Shown: positions 43,354 to 52,625, counted from the stretch's first letter. The stretch: DNA of 64,000 bases from Hymenobacter canadensis (GCF_027359925.1 NZ_CP114767.1:1178001-1242000), one strand, 5' to 3'. Notes: generated from the sequence alone by a model not told the origin. Program-made: numbers and translations.

Positions 43354-44765
43354 TTGGATTGAAAACTTCCCGCGGCTGGCTGGATCTGCTGCCCGGCACC
43401 GTGGGCATCGAAATCAGCAACCCCTACTTCCGCTACGACGCCGTGCCGGGCGTCACGACCTACCCGTTTGGGCTGCCGATGACGCCGCCCAACCTGCGCC
43501 ACCTCAACTTCCCGCACGTGCTGGCCGCCCAGGGCGAGCTGCCGGCGCCCGAGCCGGTGGAGTTTTACCTCGACGGCCTGCTCTGGCGGGTGGGCAGCCT
43601 CGTGTACCAGGAACATCAGCCCGAAAAGCGGCTGCTCCAGTACAAGTTCGTGGCCGGCGCCACCGACCTGCAAAGCCGCATCGACGGGCTGCTGCTGGGT
43701 GCGCTCAACCTGGGGCAGGTGCCACTGGAGCTGCGCGCTGACGCCCCAGACTATGCGCTGGGCACGATCCGCAACACGGCCTTCTACGGCGACAAGAACC
43801 CGGCTTACTCGGGCTACCTGAACCAGTATGCCGGTGGCTATACCGGGGTGGCCGTAGCCCCGCAGTTGCGGCTGGTGCCGCTGCTGCGCCGGGTGCTGGC
43901 GGCCGTCGGCTACACGGTATCGGGCGAGTGGCTCAGCGACGCCTCAGTGCAGCAGCTGGTCGCGTACTCCGACCGGGTGGCCGAGGACGCGGTCGGCGTG
44001 CGGCTGCCGGAACTGGTGCTGAGCCGCCACGTGCCGGCCGAGCTGAAGGTGGGCGCGCTGCTCGTAGAGCTGCAGAAGCTCTTCGGGCTGGGCTACGACT
44101 TCGATCTGGCCCGGCGCGAGCTGCGCATCGTGCGCCTGCGCGACGTGGCGCTCGACGACGAGTACTTGGTGCGCGACGCCGGCCAGCTCACTCGCGCGCT
44201 GCCGACCGCTTATGAGGGCTACAGCCTGGAATTCAGCTTTGAATCCGACGACGAGCAGCTCAAAGGCTTTGATAACAGCTGGGCCAAGTTCTTGCTCGGC
44301 GCTGGCAAGACGCCCATCAAGGCCGACGCCGGCACGCTGCACTGCCTCACCGATGGCGCGACCGGGCAGGCAATGCCCCACATCGTGGCCAAGGGCGCCT
44401 CGCCGGCCTACGGGCTGGGCGACGACTCGCGCTGTGGGCTGCGGCTGCTTTTCGACCGCGGCCTGCAGGCCGGCTATCCGCAGTGCACCAACGGCCGCGA
44501 AGCCGGCAGCGCACTGGCCCTGCAGTGGGCCGGCGCGAACGGGCTTTACGCGCAGTGCCACCAGTCCTGGCTGGAGCTGCTGGCCCGCGCCGGCAGTGAG
44601 GAGCGTGTAGTGCCCTTCCGGGTGGGCGACTTGCTGGCGCTGAATCCCGGCCGCAAGGAGATGCTGGGCCCGCGCAAGTACCTGTGGGAGAAGATTTCGC
44701 TCACTGCCAGCACGGCCCGCCGCCTGGAGTCGGCCCGCTGCACCTACCGTCCCGTGCGCCGATGA
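43350..44765 (+). CDS. Baseplate/tail-tip protein
   Basis: A 471-residue protein that starts by ATGA overlap with the preceding gene. Its N-terminal part (FPHVLAAQGELPAPEPVEFY) and later segments (GALLVELQKLFGLGYDFDLA, LRIVRLRDVALDDEYLVRDA) fit the hub or tip proteins that follow the tail tube in other Bacteroidota phages. No enzymatic motif is seen. Assignment is by position and size. Confidence 0.6.
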   Translation: MIGLKTSRGWLDLLPGTVGIEISNPYFRYDAVPGVTTYPFGLPMTPPNLRHLNFPHVLAAQGELPAPEPVEFYLDGLLWRVGSLVYQEHQPEKRLLQYKFVAGATDLQSRIDGLLLGALNLGQVPLELRADAPDYALGTIRNTAFYGDKNPAYSGYLNQYAGGYTGVAVAPQLRLVPLLRRVLAAVGYTVSGEWLSDASVQQLVAYSDRVAEDAVGVRLPELVLSRHVPAELKVGALLVELQKLFGLGYDFDLARRELRIVRLRDVALDDEYLVRDAGQLTRALPTAYEGYSLEFSFESDDEQLKGFDNSWAKFLLGAGKTPIKADAGTLHCLTDGATGQAMPHIVAKGASPAYGLGDDSRCGLRLLFDRGLQAGYPQCTNGREAGSALALQWAGANGLYAQCHQSWLELLARAGSEERVVPFRVGDLLALNPGRKEMLGPRKYLWEKISLTASTARRLESARCTYRPVRR

Positions 44766-45214
44766 GCCAGAACCCAGATATCATCCGGCAGGAGCTGGAA
44801 GTAGCCAACAAGTGGCTCGACATCAGTATCGAGCGGTTCGTGGCCAACATGCGCAAGCTGAAGATTGTGGATACGGGCACGCTGCTCGACAGCTTCAAAA
44901 AGCAGGTGGTGGGCTCCTCTGAAGGGCGGCTGCAGCTGCAGCTCAGCTATGCGCTCTACGGCAAGTTCGTGGACATGGGCGTGGGCCGTGGCATGGGCCA
45001 GGGCGTGCGCCGGGGCGACGACGGCTACGACCGAATCCGGCAGAGCCGTGGCCGCCTGAAGCGCTACAACCGCAAAAAGCGCAACTGGTACTCGCGCGAG
45101 ATGGGCTACCAGATGAAACGCCTCAGTGAGCTGATGAGTGAGTTGCACGGCATGCTGCTCATCAGCGCCACCTCGGACGCGCTGCCGTCCGAGGACGTGA
45201 CCCTTACCTTTTAA
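44762..45214 (+). CDS. Minor tail protein, gp10-like
   Basis: A 150-residue basic protein (RIRQSRGRLKRYNRKKRNWY at about residues 90-110) with a helical start (DISIERFVANMRKLKIVDTG). The sequence VDTGTLLDSFKKQVVG resembles the start of HK97 gp10-type tail-completion proteins. It is coupled to the previous gene and precedes the tape measure. Confidence 0.65.
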   Translation: MSQNPDIIRQELEVANKWLDISIERFVANMRKLKIVDTGTLLDSFKKQVVGSSEGRLQLQLSYALYGKFVDMGVGRGMGQGVRRGDDGYDRIRQSRGRLKRYNRKKRNWYSREMGYQMKRLSELMSELHGMLLISATSDALPSEDVTLTF

Positions 45215-45225
45215 GCTAAGTACCC

Positions 45226-48200
45226 ATGGCAGATACTACCGAAGAACGGAAAGTTAAAATCGTCCTTGATGCGCAGCAGCCTAATGCCAGCATCAAGGAA
45301 ATGGCGGCGGGTGCGGCTGTGCTTAACAGCCAGCTCTCGAAAATGGCGGCCGATGACCCCGGTCGGGCTAAGCTCCAGGATGACTTCGCGCGGCTCACGG
45401 CCCGCATCTCCGAAACGCGGGCCGAATTGCGCACCATCATCCAGACGGAGGAGGAGCTGGCCGCAGAGCAGGCCAAGCTGGCCGAGCAGACGCAGGCCTT
45501 GGCGGCCGCGCAGGAGCAAACCGTGCGTAGTGGCCAGCAGGCCACGGCATCGATGCGCGAAATGAAGGATGCCGCGGCTATTCTTAGCCAGCAACTGGAG
45601 AATACGCGCACGGACGACCCGGGCCGTGCGGCGCTGCTGCGCGACTACCAGGTACTGCAGCAGCGCATCAGCGCGGCCGGTGAGCAGATGCGCACCTACC
45701 AGAAAACAGCTGAGGAGTTAGCCGAGCAGCAGCGGCAGCTGGCGGCTGAGACTGAGCGGCTGAATCAGGAAAACCGCGAAGTCATTCTGAACGGGCAGAA
45801 AGTCAATGCTTCGTTCAAGGAAATGAAAGACTCGGCAGCGTTGCTGGAGCGGCAGCTGCACGAGTTGTCAGCCGACGACCCGGGCCGGGCGGCTATGCTG
45901 CGCGACTATCAGCAGCTGCAGAAACGCATCCACGATGTGCAGCAGGAGATGGGCGACACGGCCGAGAAGGGCTTTACCATGAAGGACGCCTTGCTGCTGG
46001 GTGGCGTGGAGGTCGGCCTGGAAGCAGCTGTCGACGTGGTCAAGGAGCTGGGGGCGGAAATTGCTCAGACGGTCAAAGAGTTCGAGGACCTGCGCGGCAA
46101 AGTCAATACGCTCACCAATGCCACCGGCGCGGAGCTTGACCAGCTCACGAGCGGCGTGGCGGGCCTGGCCAAGACGTTTAACAAAGAGTACGACGAGATT
46201 CTGGTGGCCAGCAACTCGCTGGCCAAGCAGATGGGCATTTCCCAGCAGGAGGCCCTGCGTCTGATTGAGCAGGGCTTCATTGCCGGCGCCGACGTCAACG
46301 GCGAGTTTCTCGACCAGCTTAAGGAGTACCCGGCCCAGTTCAAGGCAGCCGGCGTGTCGGCCGACGAGTTCGTGGGCATCATCAGCCAGTCACAAACCAG
46401 CGGCGTGTTTTCCGATAAGGGCGTCGACGTGGTCAAGGAGTTCGGTCTGCGCATCCGCGAGCAGACCTCGGCCACCAAGGACGCACTGTATGCCGCCTTC
46501 GGGCCCGAATTCACCAAGGAAATCCTTGACGGCGTCAATAACGGCAGTATCTCGTCGGTGCAGGCTCTGGAGCGGGTGTCGCAGAAGATGAACGACACGC
46601 AGATTCCGGCCGCCCAGCTGCAGACTGTGATTGCCGACGTGTTCGGCGGGCCGGGTGAGGATGCCGGCCTGGACTACCTGAAGTCGCTGAAAAACGTGGG
46701 CACGGGTATCGACGCGTTGGTGGATAAAAACAACGTGTACGTGCAGCGCCAGCAGGAGCTATTGGCCTCTAATAAGCAACTGGCCGCCACGCAGAACGAG
46801 CTGGCTAAGGAGTTTGAGGGTACCGGCAACAGCCTGCAAGTGCTCGGCAACGAGGGGATGGTGTTCATCTACACGCTGCTGACCTCACTTATTGTCACGT
46901 TCAAAGAGCTGACGGCCCCGCTGCGCGAAATCTGGGACGAGCTGGGCCGGCTGGCCGAGTCGTTTGGCCTGGTAGCAAAGGAGGGCAGCCTGGCCAAGGA
47001 TATTGCCAATGGCATCGGTGCCGTGCTACGCTTTCTGCTCACGCCCACGCGCCTGGTCTACGAAGGGTTTGGGATGCTGGCCCGGGCACTGATCGAGTGG
47101 GTGAAGCAGTCGGAGCCGGCCAAGGCGGCGCTGCTGGTGATGATTGCGCCTCTGCGGCTGCTGTTTGATTTGCTGCGCGACTCGCCGGCGTTCTTCGAGG
47201 GGTTCGTGGCGGCCGGCTCCTCAGCCTTCACCCGGGTGGGTCGGGCCTGGAAGGCGGCCCTGCGCGGCGACTTTTCCGGGGCCATGCAGGAGTTTGCCGA
47301 TTTGGGCGCCGGCGCTGCGCGCGAGTACCTGCGGGCCTTCAACGCGGCCCGGGCCCTACGGCCCGAGGCGCAGGCCAGCGAAACCAGTAGCAACGGGGGC
47401 GAGGATCCGGCTGGTAAACCGTCTGGTGGTGGCGATGGTACGACGGAAAAAGACCGCGCTAAGGCCGCCGCCGACGCCGCTAAAAAGGAGCGTGAGGAGC
47501 GAAAAAAGACCGATCAGCAGCACCTGGCCGACCTGAAGCAATGGGTGGCCGAGGAAGGCGCTCTGCTGCTGCAGCGCAATGTGCTGAAGGAGCAACTAGG
47601 GGCGCGGGAGCTGGACGATGCTGCGTTGCGGCGCGAGCTGGAGCGGCAGAAGCTCTTCGAGGCCGCCACGGCTAAGGTCGACAAGCTCACTGGGCTGGAG
47701 GCCGATTACACCGAGCAGGTCAAGGCCATCGTCGTCGAGCGCGACCTGCAGCTGCGTGAGCTGGTCGACAAGCATAAGGCAGAAGAGGAGGAGCGACGGC
47801 TGAAAGCCCTCGACGAGAAGCTGGCGCTGAACGAGGCGGACGCCGAGGTGGCCCTGGCCGAGCTGGAGCTGAAGCTGGCTAATGGCGTGCTTAATGAGCA
47901 GGCCTACCAGGACGCGGTGTACGCTGTCAAGCAGGCTGCCCACGCCCGGGAGCTGGCCCTGCTGCAGGAGCAGGGCGGCAAGGAGTCGGCCGAGTACAAG
48001 AAGGCCAACGCGCAGTTCCTGCAGGAGCAGGCCGCGCACGTGGCCAAGCGCAAGGGGCTGGACGAGGGGCTGGTCAAGTTTCAGCAGGGCCTGGCGGCCG
48101 TGCGCAAGCTCATCGGCTCGGAAGAGCTGGGCGCGCTGGCCGAGGTATTCGGCAAGAAGTCGGTACTCTACAAGGCGTTTGTCGTGGCCCAGAAGGCGCT

Positions 48201-48840
48201 GGCGCTGACCGAAATCGGGCTGAACCTGTCGGTCGAGATGGCCAACAACGCCAAGGCGGCCGCCCAGAACCCGCTAAACGGGCCCACAGCCGGCGCCGCC
48301 GGGGCCACGCAGCTGTTCGTCACCAACGGCCTGTCGCTGCTGCGCGCCGGCCTGGCCTCGGCCAAGGTGGTGGGCTTCCGCGAGGGTGGCCCTACCAGCG
48401 CCTCGGCCGGCAAGGGCCTGCTGGATCTGAATCAGCTGCGCGTGTCGCCGGGCGGCGAGCTGCTGGACCAGGACGGGTTTGCCGTGGCCGGCCTGGTGCA
48501 CAAGAACGAGTACGTGATTCCTGAGTGGATGCGCGCCGACCCGAAGGTAATGCAGGTGGAGCAGTGGCTGGAGCAGAAGCGCCAGCGTGGCGGTGGCAGC
48601 TACCGGGAGGGCGGCCCCACCACCGAGGGCGATAGCCCAGTGCCGGTCGGCGCCGGCCTAGCAGGCGAGTCGTCGGAGGTGACGGCGTTGCTACGCACGC
48701 TGGTCGAGGGGCAGCGCCGGCAGGACGAGCGCATCGACACCTGGGCCCGGGAGCTGACCGTGGTGCAGCAGATGTACGAGCTGGACCAGGCCTACGACAC
48801 CTATAAGAAGGTCAACCAGCAGAACGGCGTTACTACTTAA
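45226..48840 (+). CDS. Tape measure protein
   Basis: A 1204-residue protein. It starts with three coiled-coil repeats with an exact 87-residue period (matching blocks at residues 20, 107 and 194, each with DDPGRA). It continues with a hydrophobic middle (about 555-680) of membrane-like helices and a second coiled coil (about 760-950). The end has FREGGP and LVHKNEYVIPEWM, typical of tape measures. It would set tail length and thread through the tail tube. It is by far the largest gene of the phage. Confidence 0.92.
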   Translation: MADTTEERKVKIVLDAQQPNASIKEMAAGAAVLNSQLSKMAADDPGRAKLQDDFARLTARISETRAELRTIIQTEEELAAEQAKLAEQTQALAAAQEQTVRSGQQATASMREMKDAAAILSQQLENTRTDDPGRAALLRDYQVLQQRISAAGEQMRTYQKTAEELAEQQRQLAAETERLNQENREVILNGQKVNASFKEMKDSAALLERQLHELSADDPGRAAMLRDYQQLQKRIHDVQQEMGDTAEKGFTMKDALLLGGVEVGLEAAVDVVKELGAEIAQTVKEFEDLRGKVNTLTNATGAELDQLTSGVAGLAKTFNKEYDEILVASNSLAKQMGISQQEALRLIEQGFIAGADVNGEFLDQLKEYPAQFKAAGVSADEFVGIISQSQTSGVFSDKGVDVVKEFGLRIREQTSATKDALYAAFGPEFTKEILDGVNNGSISSVQALERVSQKMNDTQIPAAQLQTVIADVFGGPGEDAGLDYLKSLKNVGTGIDALVDKNNVYVQRQQELLASNKQLAATQNELAKEFEGTGNSLQVLGNEGMVFIYTLLTSLIVTFKELTAPLREIWDELGRLAESFGLVAKEGSLAKDIANGIGAVLRFLLTPTRLVYEGFGMLARALIEWVKQSEPAKAALLVMIAPLRLLFDLLRDSPAFFEGFVAAGSSAFTRVGRAWKAALRGDFSGAMQEFADLGAGAAREYLRAFNAARALRPEAQASETSSNGGEDPAGKPSGGGDGTTEKDRAKAAADAAKKEREERKKTDQQHLADLKQWVAEEGALLLQRNVLKEQLGARELDDAALRRELERQKLFEAATAKVDKLTGLEADYTEQVKAIVVERDLQLRELVDKHKAEEEERRLKALDEKLALNEADAEVALAELELKLANGVLNEQAYQDAVYAVKQAAHARELALLQEQGGKESAEYKKANAQFLQEQAAHVAKRKGLDEGLVKFQQGLAAVRKLIGSEELGALAEVFGKKSVLYKAFVVAQKALALTEIGLNLSVEMANNAKAAAQNPLNGPTAGAAGATQLFVTNGLSLLRAGLASAKVVGFREGGPTSASAGKGLLDLNQLRVSPGGELLDQDGFAVAGLVHKNEYVIPEWMRADPKVMQVEQWLEQKRQRGGGSYREGGPTTEGDSPVPVGAGLAGESSEVTALLRTLVEGQRRQDERIDTWARELTVVQQMYELDQAYDTYKKVNQQNGVTT

Positions 48841-49005
48841 CGGGGTGCTTAGACTCGCGCTTTTATCTGCTTTCTTTGGGATTCTTGGTAAGGGCTTACG
48901 CCAAGGATGAAGTCGGATTCTGCCGCTGAGGCATACAGCAGAATCTGACGTTACCTCCCAGAAAGAGTCTTACACCCAACACTTCTCTTACTTAAATCAC
49001 CACGT

Positions 49006-49773
49006 ATGAAAACGGTATTAGTGCAACGGTATGATAACGAGCTTGACATACTAGCAATTGCTGAGCGAGGCTATAGCGACGTATATGATAGAAGCAAAAG
49101 AGAAGACTTTGATCTAGTACTCGTAGTGCCTACCAGTGCAGCTCGCACTAGTGTGACGGTGGTCGCTACACCCACCTCGAAGCAATACAAACCAACGGAT
49201 GACAGTCCAGCCTGGCCAGGTAAACCTGACAACTATAAAGTCAGAATTGACGTGCGCAATGTGCGCTATACAAGTGTTGAACGCGTCAAAGCGGCATTTG
49301 CGAGTGCTGGGCTAACCTGGGCGGCTGCGTGGAAGATCATGGTGGCCGACCTTGAGGAAGAAATCTTCCTAGAGCCCGCAGATTTGGCCACACTCGAAAT
49401 GGAAGCGGAAGCGGCCAGTGCCACAGGCGCAGGCACCAGCGGCCTCTTTGAAGGAAGCGATACGCGCATCCCCGTTAACCGATATGAGCGCAACCCCGTC
49501 GCTCGACGCCAGTGCATTGAGCACTATGGAGCAACGTGCAGTGTATGTGGATTCGATTTTGGGCGGGCCTACGGCGACCAGGCGAGTGGGTATATCCACG
49601 TTCACCATCTGATTCCCTTGTCACTTAGGAAGCAAGAGTACGAAGTAAAGCCTATCGAAGACCTAAGGCCCGTCTGCGCGAACTGTCACGCTGTACTTCA
49701 CCTACGCAATCCACCTTATTCTATTGAAGAGCTGAAGCAATCCTTGAAATACACGCCAGTTTTTCAGTCTTAG
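49006..49773 (+). CDS. HNH endonuclease-like protein, accessory gene
   Basis: A 255-residue protein. The C-terminal HNH domain has CSVCGFDF, IHVHHLIPL and PVCANCHAVLHL; the two CxxC pairs bind zinc and HHL holds the catalytic His. The N-terminal 120 residues (WPGKPDNYKVRIDVRNVRYT) resemble an EVE/ASCH-like or McrA-type target-reading domain, but this is weak. GC content is lower than in the tail genes, so it is likely a late acquisition. A restriction or defence role is inferred. The 165 bases before it hold no gene. Confidence 0.8.
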   Translation: MKTVLVQRYDNELDILAIAERGYSDVYDRSKREDFDLVLVVPTSAARTSVTVVATPTSKQYKPTDDSPAWPGKPDNYKVRIDVRNVRYTSVERVKAAFASAGLTWAAAWKIMVADLEEEIFLEPADLATLEMEAEAASATGAGTSGLFEGSDTRIPVNRYERNPVARRQCIEHYGATCSVCGFDFGRAYGDQASGYIHVHHLIPLSLRKQEYEVKPIEDLRPVCANCHAVLHLRNPPYSIEELKQSLKYTPVFQS

Positions 49774-49902
49774 AGTTTAAAGGCCGCTGCTGTCGTTGAG
49801 CTACTAGTGCATGGCATTGCCCGAGAAATCGTGGGCAATAACGTGATTATGACCAGAAGGTAGTGTTCAGATTAGAACTCTATTTTGAACGGTTGTGCTA
49901 CC

Positions 49903-49948
49903 CACGCTAACGCCCCCGAAAACGCGGTTTTTCGGGGGCGTTAGCGTG
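49903..49948. terminator. Perfect 20-bp hairpin
   Basis: CACGCTAACGCCCCCGAAAA (49903-49922) is the exact reverse complement of 49929-49948 with a 6-nt loop (CGCGGT). A and T runs sit inside the stem rather than after it. It is probably a bidirectional terminator or processing site downstream of the HNH gene. Confidence 0.75.
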
Positions 49949-50056
49949 AGGTGTTATGAACATGCCTTTTGTAATATTGTGTAAAAGACCGTTTTCTTGA
50001 ACGAAGGTAGCTACTAGAAGGAGCCGCTATTTCATACCGCCTTACCCTACCTCTTT

Positions 50057-50617
50057 ATGAAATTTCTAGTCTTTTTGATAGGTCTCGCTCTATTGGGCGC
50101 AACGGCATGTCAACCGCCAGAAGAGGAGCCAATCCTACTAAACCCAACTCATCAGGCAGTAGTTGCGGAAGTTTATTATGCTATTCAATCTGCGTATGAG
50201 CTGTCATCCCCAGATACGATGCGTTTTGCGTTGCGTCACCGATTCATCAGCAGGCATGACCCACGCCGCACGCTGGAGGACGCCCACTCTTTTCTTGAGG
50301 GTAACCATATAGACGTGCCAGCTGATTGGCCGCTCGTCATCACGCCGGCGGCTCCAGCGGTGGCGCCCCCATACGCCATTACTATTGGTCAGGATCTGCT
50401 ACGTGTTGTGGTGCTTACCCACGGCGATACGGTGCGAAGCAACATCAACCAGTTCCTCACGGTATCAACTCCCATTCCTTTGCCTGCTGGCCAACAGCTT
50501 GTGTACTATGAGATGGGCCACAAGAGAAACATGATGAGTGCCGGCTTCATGCTTCTGGTAGTAGAGCCGACGGGTAAGCGGCGCTTAATAGCCGAGCGAG
50601 GAACGTGGAACAACTGA
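50057..50617 (+). CDS. Small lipoprotein, accessory gene
   Basis: A 186-residue protein from the ATG at 50057 with a signal and lipobox (FLIGLALLGATACQ, Cys18). The mature part has ITIGQDLLRVVVLTHGDTVR and LVYYEMGHKRNMMSAG. Surface exposure and phage or stress resistance of the lysogen are possible. No family was recognised. GC content is lower than in the phage core. Confidence 0.65.
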   Translation: MKFLVFLIGLALLGATACQPPEEEPILLNPTHQAVVAEVYYAIQSAYELSSPDTMRFALRHRFISRHDPRRTLEDAHSFLEGNHIDVPADWPLVITPAAPAVAPPYAITIGQDLLRVVVLTHGDTVRSNINQFLTVSTPIPLPAGQQLVYYEMGHKRNMMSAGFMLLVVEPTGKRRLIAERGTWNN

Positions 50618-51009
50618 CCTGCCGCACCAAAACCGCATATTTGAGGGGAAGAAAGCCAGCAGGAGGAATTTAGGAGAATGCTCATTTCCGTGAACCGCTA
50701 GCATCGACCTGCAAGCTACTGCAGCACATGGCGAGTTTAGGAAACTCGTCTACGAATCAAAGTTTACGAAACGCGTCGAGGGGATGAGTTTCGTAAACTC
50801 GGTAGCCTCCAAAAAACGCTCGATTTCTGGACACTTCCTGCGCCCACCTCAAAGGCCCTGAAAACACGGTTTTTTGGGGCCGTTTTTGTGACCCTTTTTT
50901 GGACACGTTTTTAACACGTATTTTGGTTATCGTAATGCCAGTTATATCCACCGTCTCGAAATCGTGGTAGTTTTGGCCTCCCCGGGCGGGGTACTGCCAG
51001 CGGGGTACT
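50618..51009. other. 392-base gap with a 12-bp inverted repeat
   Basis: AGTTTACGAAAC (50761-50772) is the exact reverse complement of 50788-50799, with a 15-nt loop. A second weaker dyad lies near 50864-50892 (GGCCCTGAAAA and TTTTTTGGGGCC). No gene is supported; the leftward frame at 50757 has no domain and overlaps these dyads. Confidence 0.5.
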
Positions 51010-51351
51010 TTACCGAGGCAGGTTCGGCACGGTATCACTCAAATACCACCGCGAGACGTAGGCAACGACTCCTTCATCACCTTCTGTGAATTCAACGAGG
51101 ACCCAATTATGATTCGCGGCCAGCTCCCGCACTCGGAGTGGCGTATGGTACTCCACTTGGTAGATGGCTATGCCGTTCGCTGCGGGTTGCTTGCGCAGAT
51201 TCAGTAGGCTGGCCGTGACATAATAGGTCGCACCAACCCGCAACGGCTCCACAGTATTCCTTCCTTGGAGGGGAAGGGAAACTACTTCAGAAGCCCTCAG
51301 GGCCTCAGGAGGCCCACACAACACACTGCAAAGCCACCAGAACAAGAACAT
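51010..51351 (-). CDS. Secreted protein with SH3-like domain
   Basis: A 113-residue protein with a short signal-like start (MFLFWWLCSVLCGPPEALRA). The bacterial SH3 pattern follows: YYVTASLLNLRKQPA, TPLRVRELAANHNWVLVEF and GVVAYVSRWYL. Such domains bind peptidoglycan or peptides. It is transcribed leftward between rightward genes, as lysogenic conversion genes often are. Confidence 0.7.
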   Translation of the reverse strand: MFLFWWLCSVLCGPPEALRASEVVSLPLQGRNTVEPLRVGATYYVTASLLNLRKQPAANGIAIYQVEYHTPLRVRELAANHNWVLVEFTEGDEGVVAYVSRWYLSDTVPNLPR

Positions 51352-51565
51352 GAACCAAATATAAGAGGGCTATATCCCTTACCAGCTTAGGTTGTTCGTA
51401 GCTCAAGCAAAACCAATCGTTTTTGAACTGAGAAGCTCTTTTACGTACTGTAAAAGACAGTTGATAGCACGTAAACTGACCCATAACATTTTACAAACGG
51501 ACTTTCAGAAAAGGTCATAGGTTTCGGCTTGGTGGTAGCAAGTGCCCAAAACACTATTTTTCAGC

Positions 51566-52147
51566 ATGGAAGCTGCCATCTACGCCCGCGTGAGTACCCG
51601 CGACAAGGGTCAGGACAACGAGAACCAACTGCGCGAGTTGCGGGCCTTCGCCGCGCGGCTGGGTTACACAGTATATAAAGAGTACCTCGACACGGAGTCG
51701 GGCGGCAAGGCCGAGCGGCCCCAGTTCCAGCAACTCTTTATTGATGCGCACCAGCGGCGCTTCGATGTGGTGCTGTTCTGGGCCCTGGACCGCTTCAGCC
51801 GGGAGGGCGTGATTGAAACGCTCAACCACCTGCAGCGGCTCTCGCACTCGGGTGTGCAGTTCAAGAGCTACTCCGAGCAGTACCTGGACTCGACCGGTAT
51901 GTTCAAGGAGGCCATCATCAGCATCCTGGCCACCATTGCCAAGCAGGAGCGGGTCCGGCTGGGCGAGCGGACAAAGGCCGGACTGGCCAAAGCCGTGGCC
52001 AAGGGTGCGACGCTGGGCCGGCCGGGAGTCGACCCTGAGAAGCAGGCGCACGTGCTGCGGCTTAAGGGCACTGGCATCTCGAACCGGGCCATTGCTACTG
52101 CACTGGGGCTTTCGCCAAGCACGGTGGCCAAGTACTTAGGCGCGTAG
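51566..52147 (+). CDS. Serine recombinase (resolvase/invertase family)
   Basis: A 193-residue protein from the ATG at 51566 (MEAAIYARVSTRDKGQDNEN). Ser10 is the nucleophile, with Arg8 beside it; FSREGVIETL and TIAKQERVRLGERTKAGL are family hallmarks, and ISNRAIATALGLSPSTVAKY is the C-terminal helix-turn-helix. It is a small recombinase, not a large phage integrase, so it may invert or resolve DNA. No matching invertible fibre segment was seen in the window. Confidence 0.93.
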   Translation: MEAAIYARVSTRDKGQDNENQLRELRAFAARLGYTVYKEYLDTESGGKAERPQFQQLFIDAHQRRFDVVLFWALDRFSREGVIETLNHLQRLSHSGVQFKSYSEQYLDSTGMFKEAIISILATIAKQERVRLGERTKAGLAKAVAKGATLGRPGVDPEKQAHVLRLKGTGISNRAIATALGLSPSTVAKYLGA

Positions 52148-52153
52148 TTTCCT

Positions 52154-52188
52154 GTCCTTTTAGCAGGCTAAGCTGAGGGTGAGTTTTG
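52154..52188 (+). promoter_or_regulatory. Phage promoter motif, copy 6
   Basis: GTCCTTTTAG begins at 52154 and GAGTTTTG ends at 52188 (35 bases), the weakest copy in the -33 part. It is 39 bases before the ATG at 52228. Confidence 0.6.
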
Positions 52189-52227
52189 GGCTCTTGTTTC
52201 ACACATCCCAAACCAAACCCCAGTTTT

Positions 52228-52578
52228 ATGAGAAACCTCGTTGTGCTGCTTTTCGGCGGCATCGGGCTGCTGCTGGCCACCGCCTTTAGCGCGCCGGCCT
52301 ACGCTCAGCAGCCAAGACCAGACCTGGCCACCCTCCACCTGCAGGCGCGCCACGTGCACGTCGACGTGGCGGCTGCCCCAGTTGCAGCCGAGCAGGTGGG
52401 TGTGGCCCAGCTGGCGGCCGTGCTGCCGGACGAGCGCCGCAAGCCCCACCCGGAACGGTTCTACACCCGGTGGCGCCGGGTACACGGCCGCTGGTACCAG
52501 TTCACCTTCCGGCGCGGTGAGCGACGCGCCATGGTCACGACGCCGGAGCTTGGCTGGCGAAGTAGATTGTTGGTGTAA
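52228..52578 (+). CDS. Secreted protein, unknown
   Basis: The protein has 116 residues from the ATG at 52228, with a signal peptide (LVVLLFGGIGLLLATAFSAP, cut after AYA). The mature basic part ends in WYQFTFRRGERRAMVTTPEL. It has its own 35-bp promoter motif and a terminator shared with the integrase gene. It could be a phage conversion factor; the function is unknown. Confidence 0.65.
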   Translation: MRNLVVLLFGGIGLLLATAFSAPAYAQQPRPDLATLHLQARHVHVDVAAAPVAAEQVGVAQLAAVLPDERRKPHPERFYTRWRRVHGRWYQFTFRRGERRAMVTTPELGWRSRLLV

Positions 52579-52584
52579 GTATCA

Positions 52585-52625
52585 ATACAAAGGGCTCTCG
52601 GCAGTATGCCGAGAGCCCTTTGTAT
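52585..52625. terminator. Bidirectional terminator between secreted protein and integrase
   Basis: A 19-bp perfect stem (52585-52603 with 52607-52625) has a 3-nt loop. The right arm touches the integrase stop codon. A/T-rich ends allow it to work from both sides. Confidence 0.85.
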
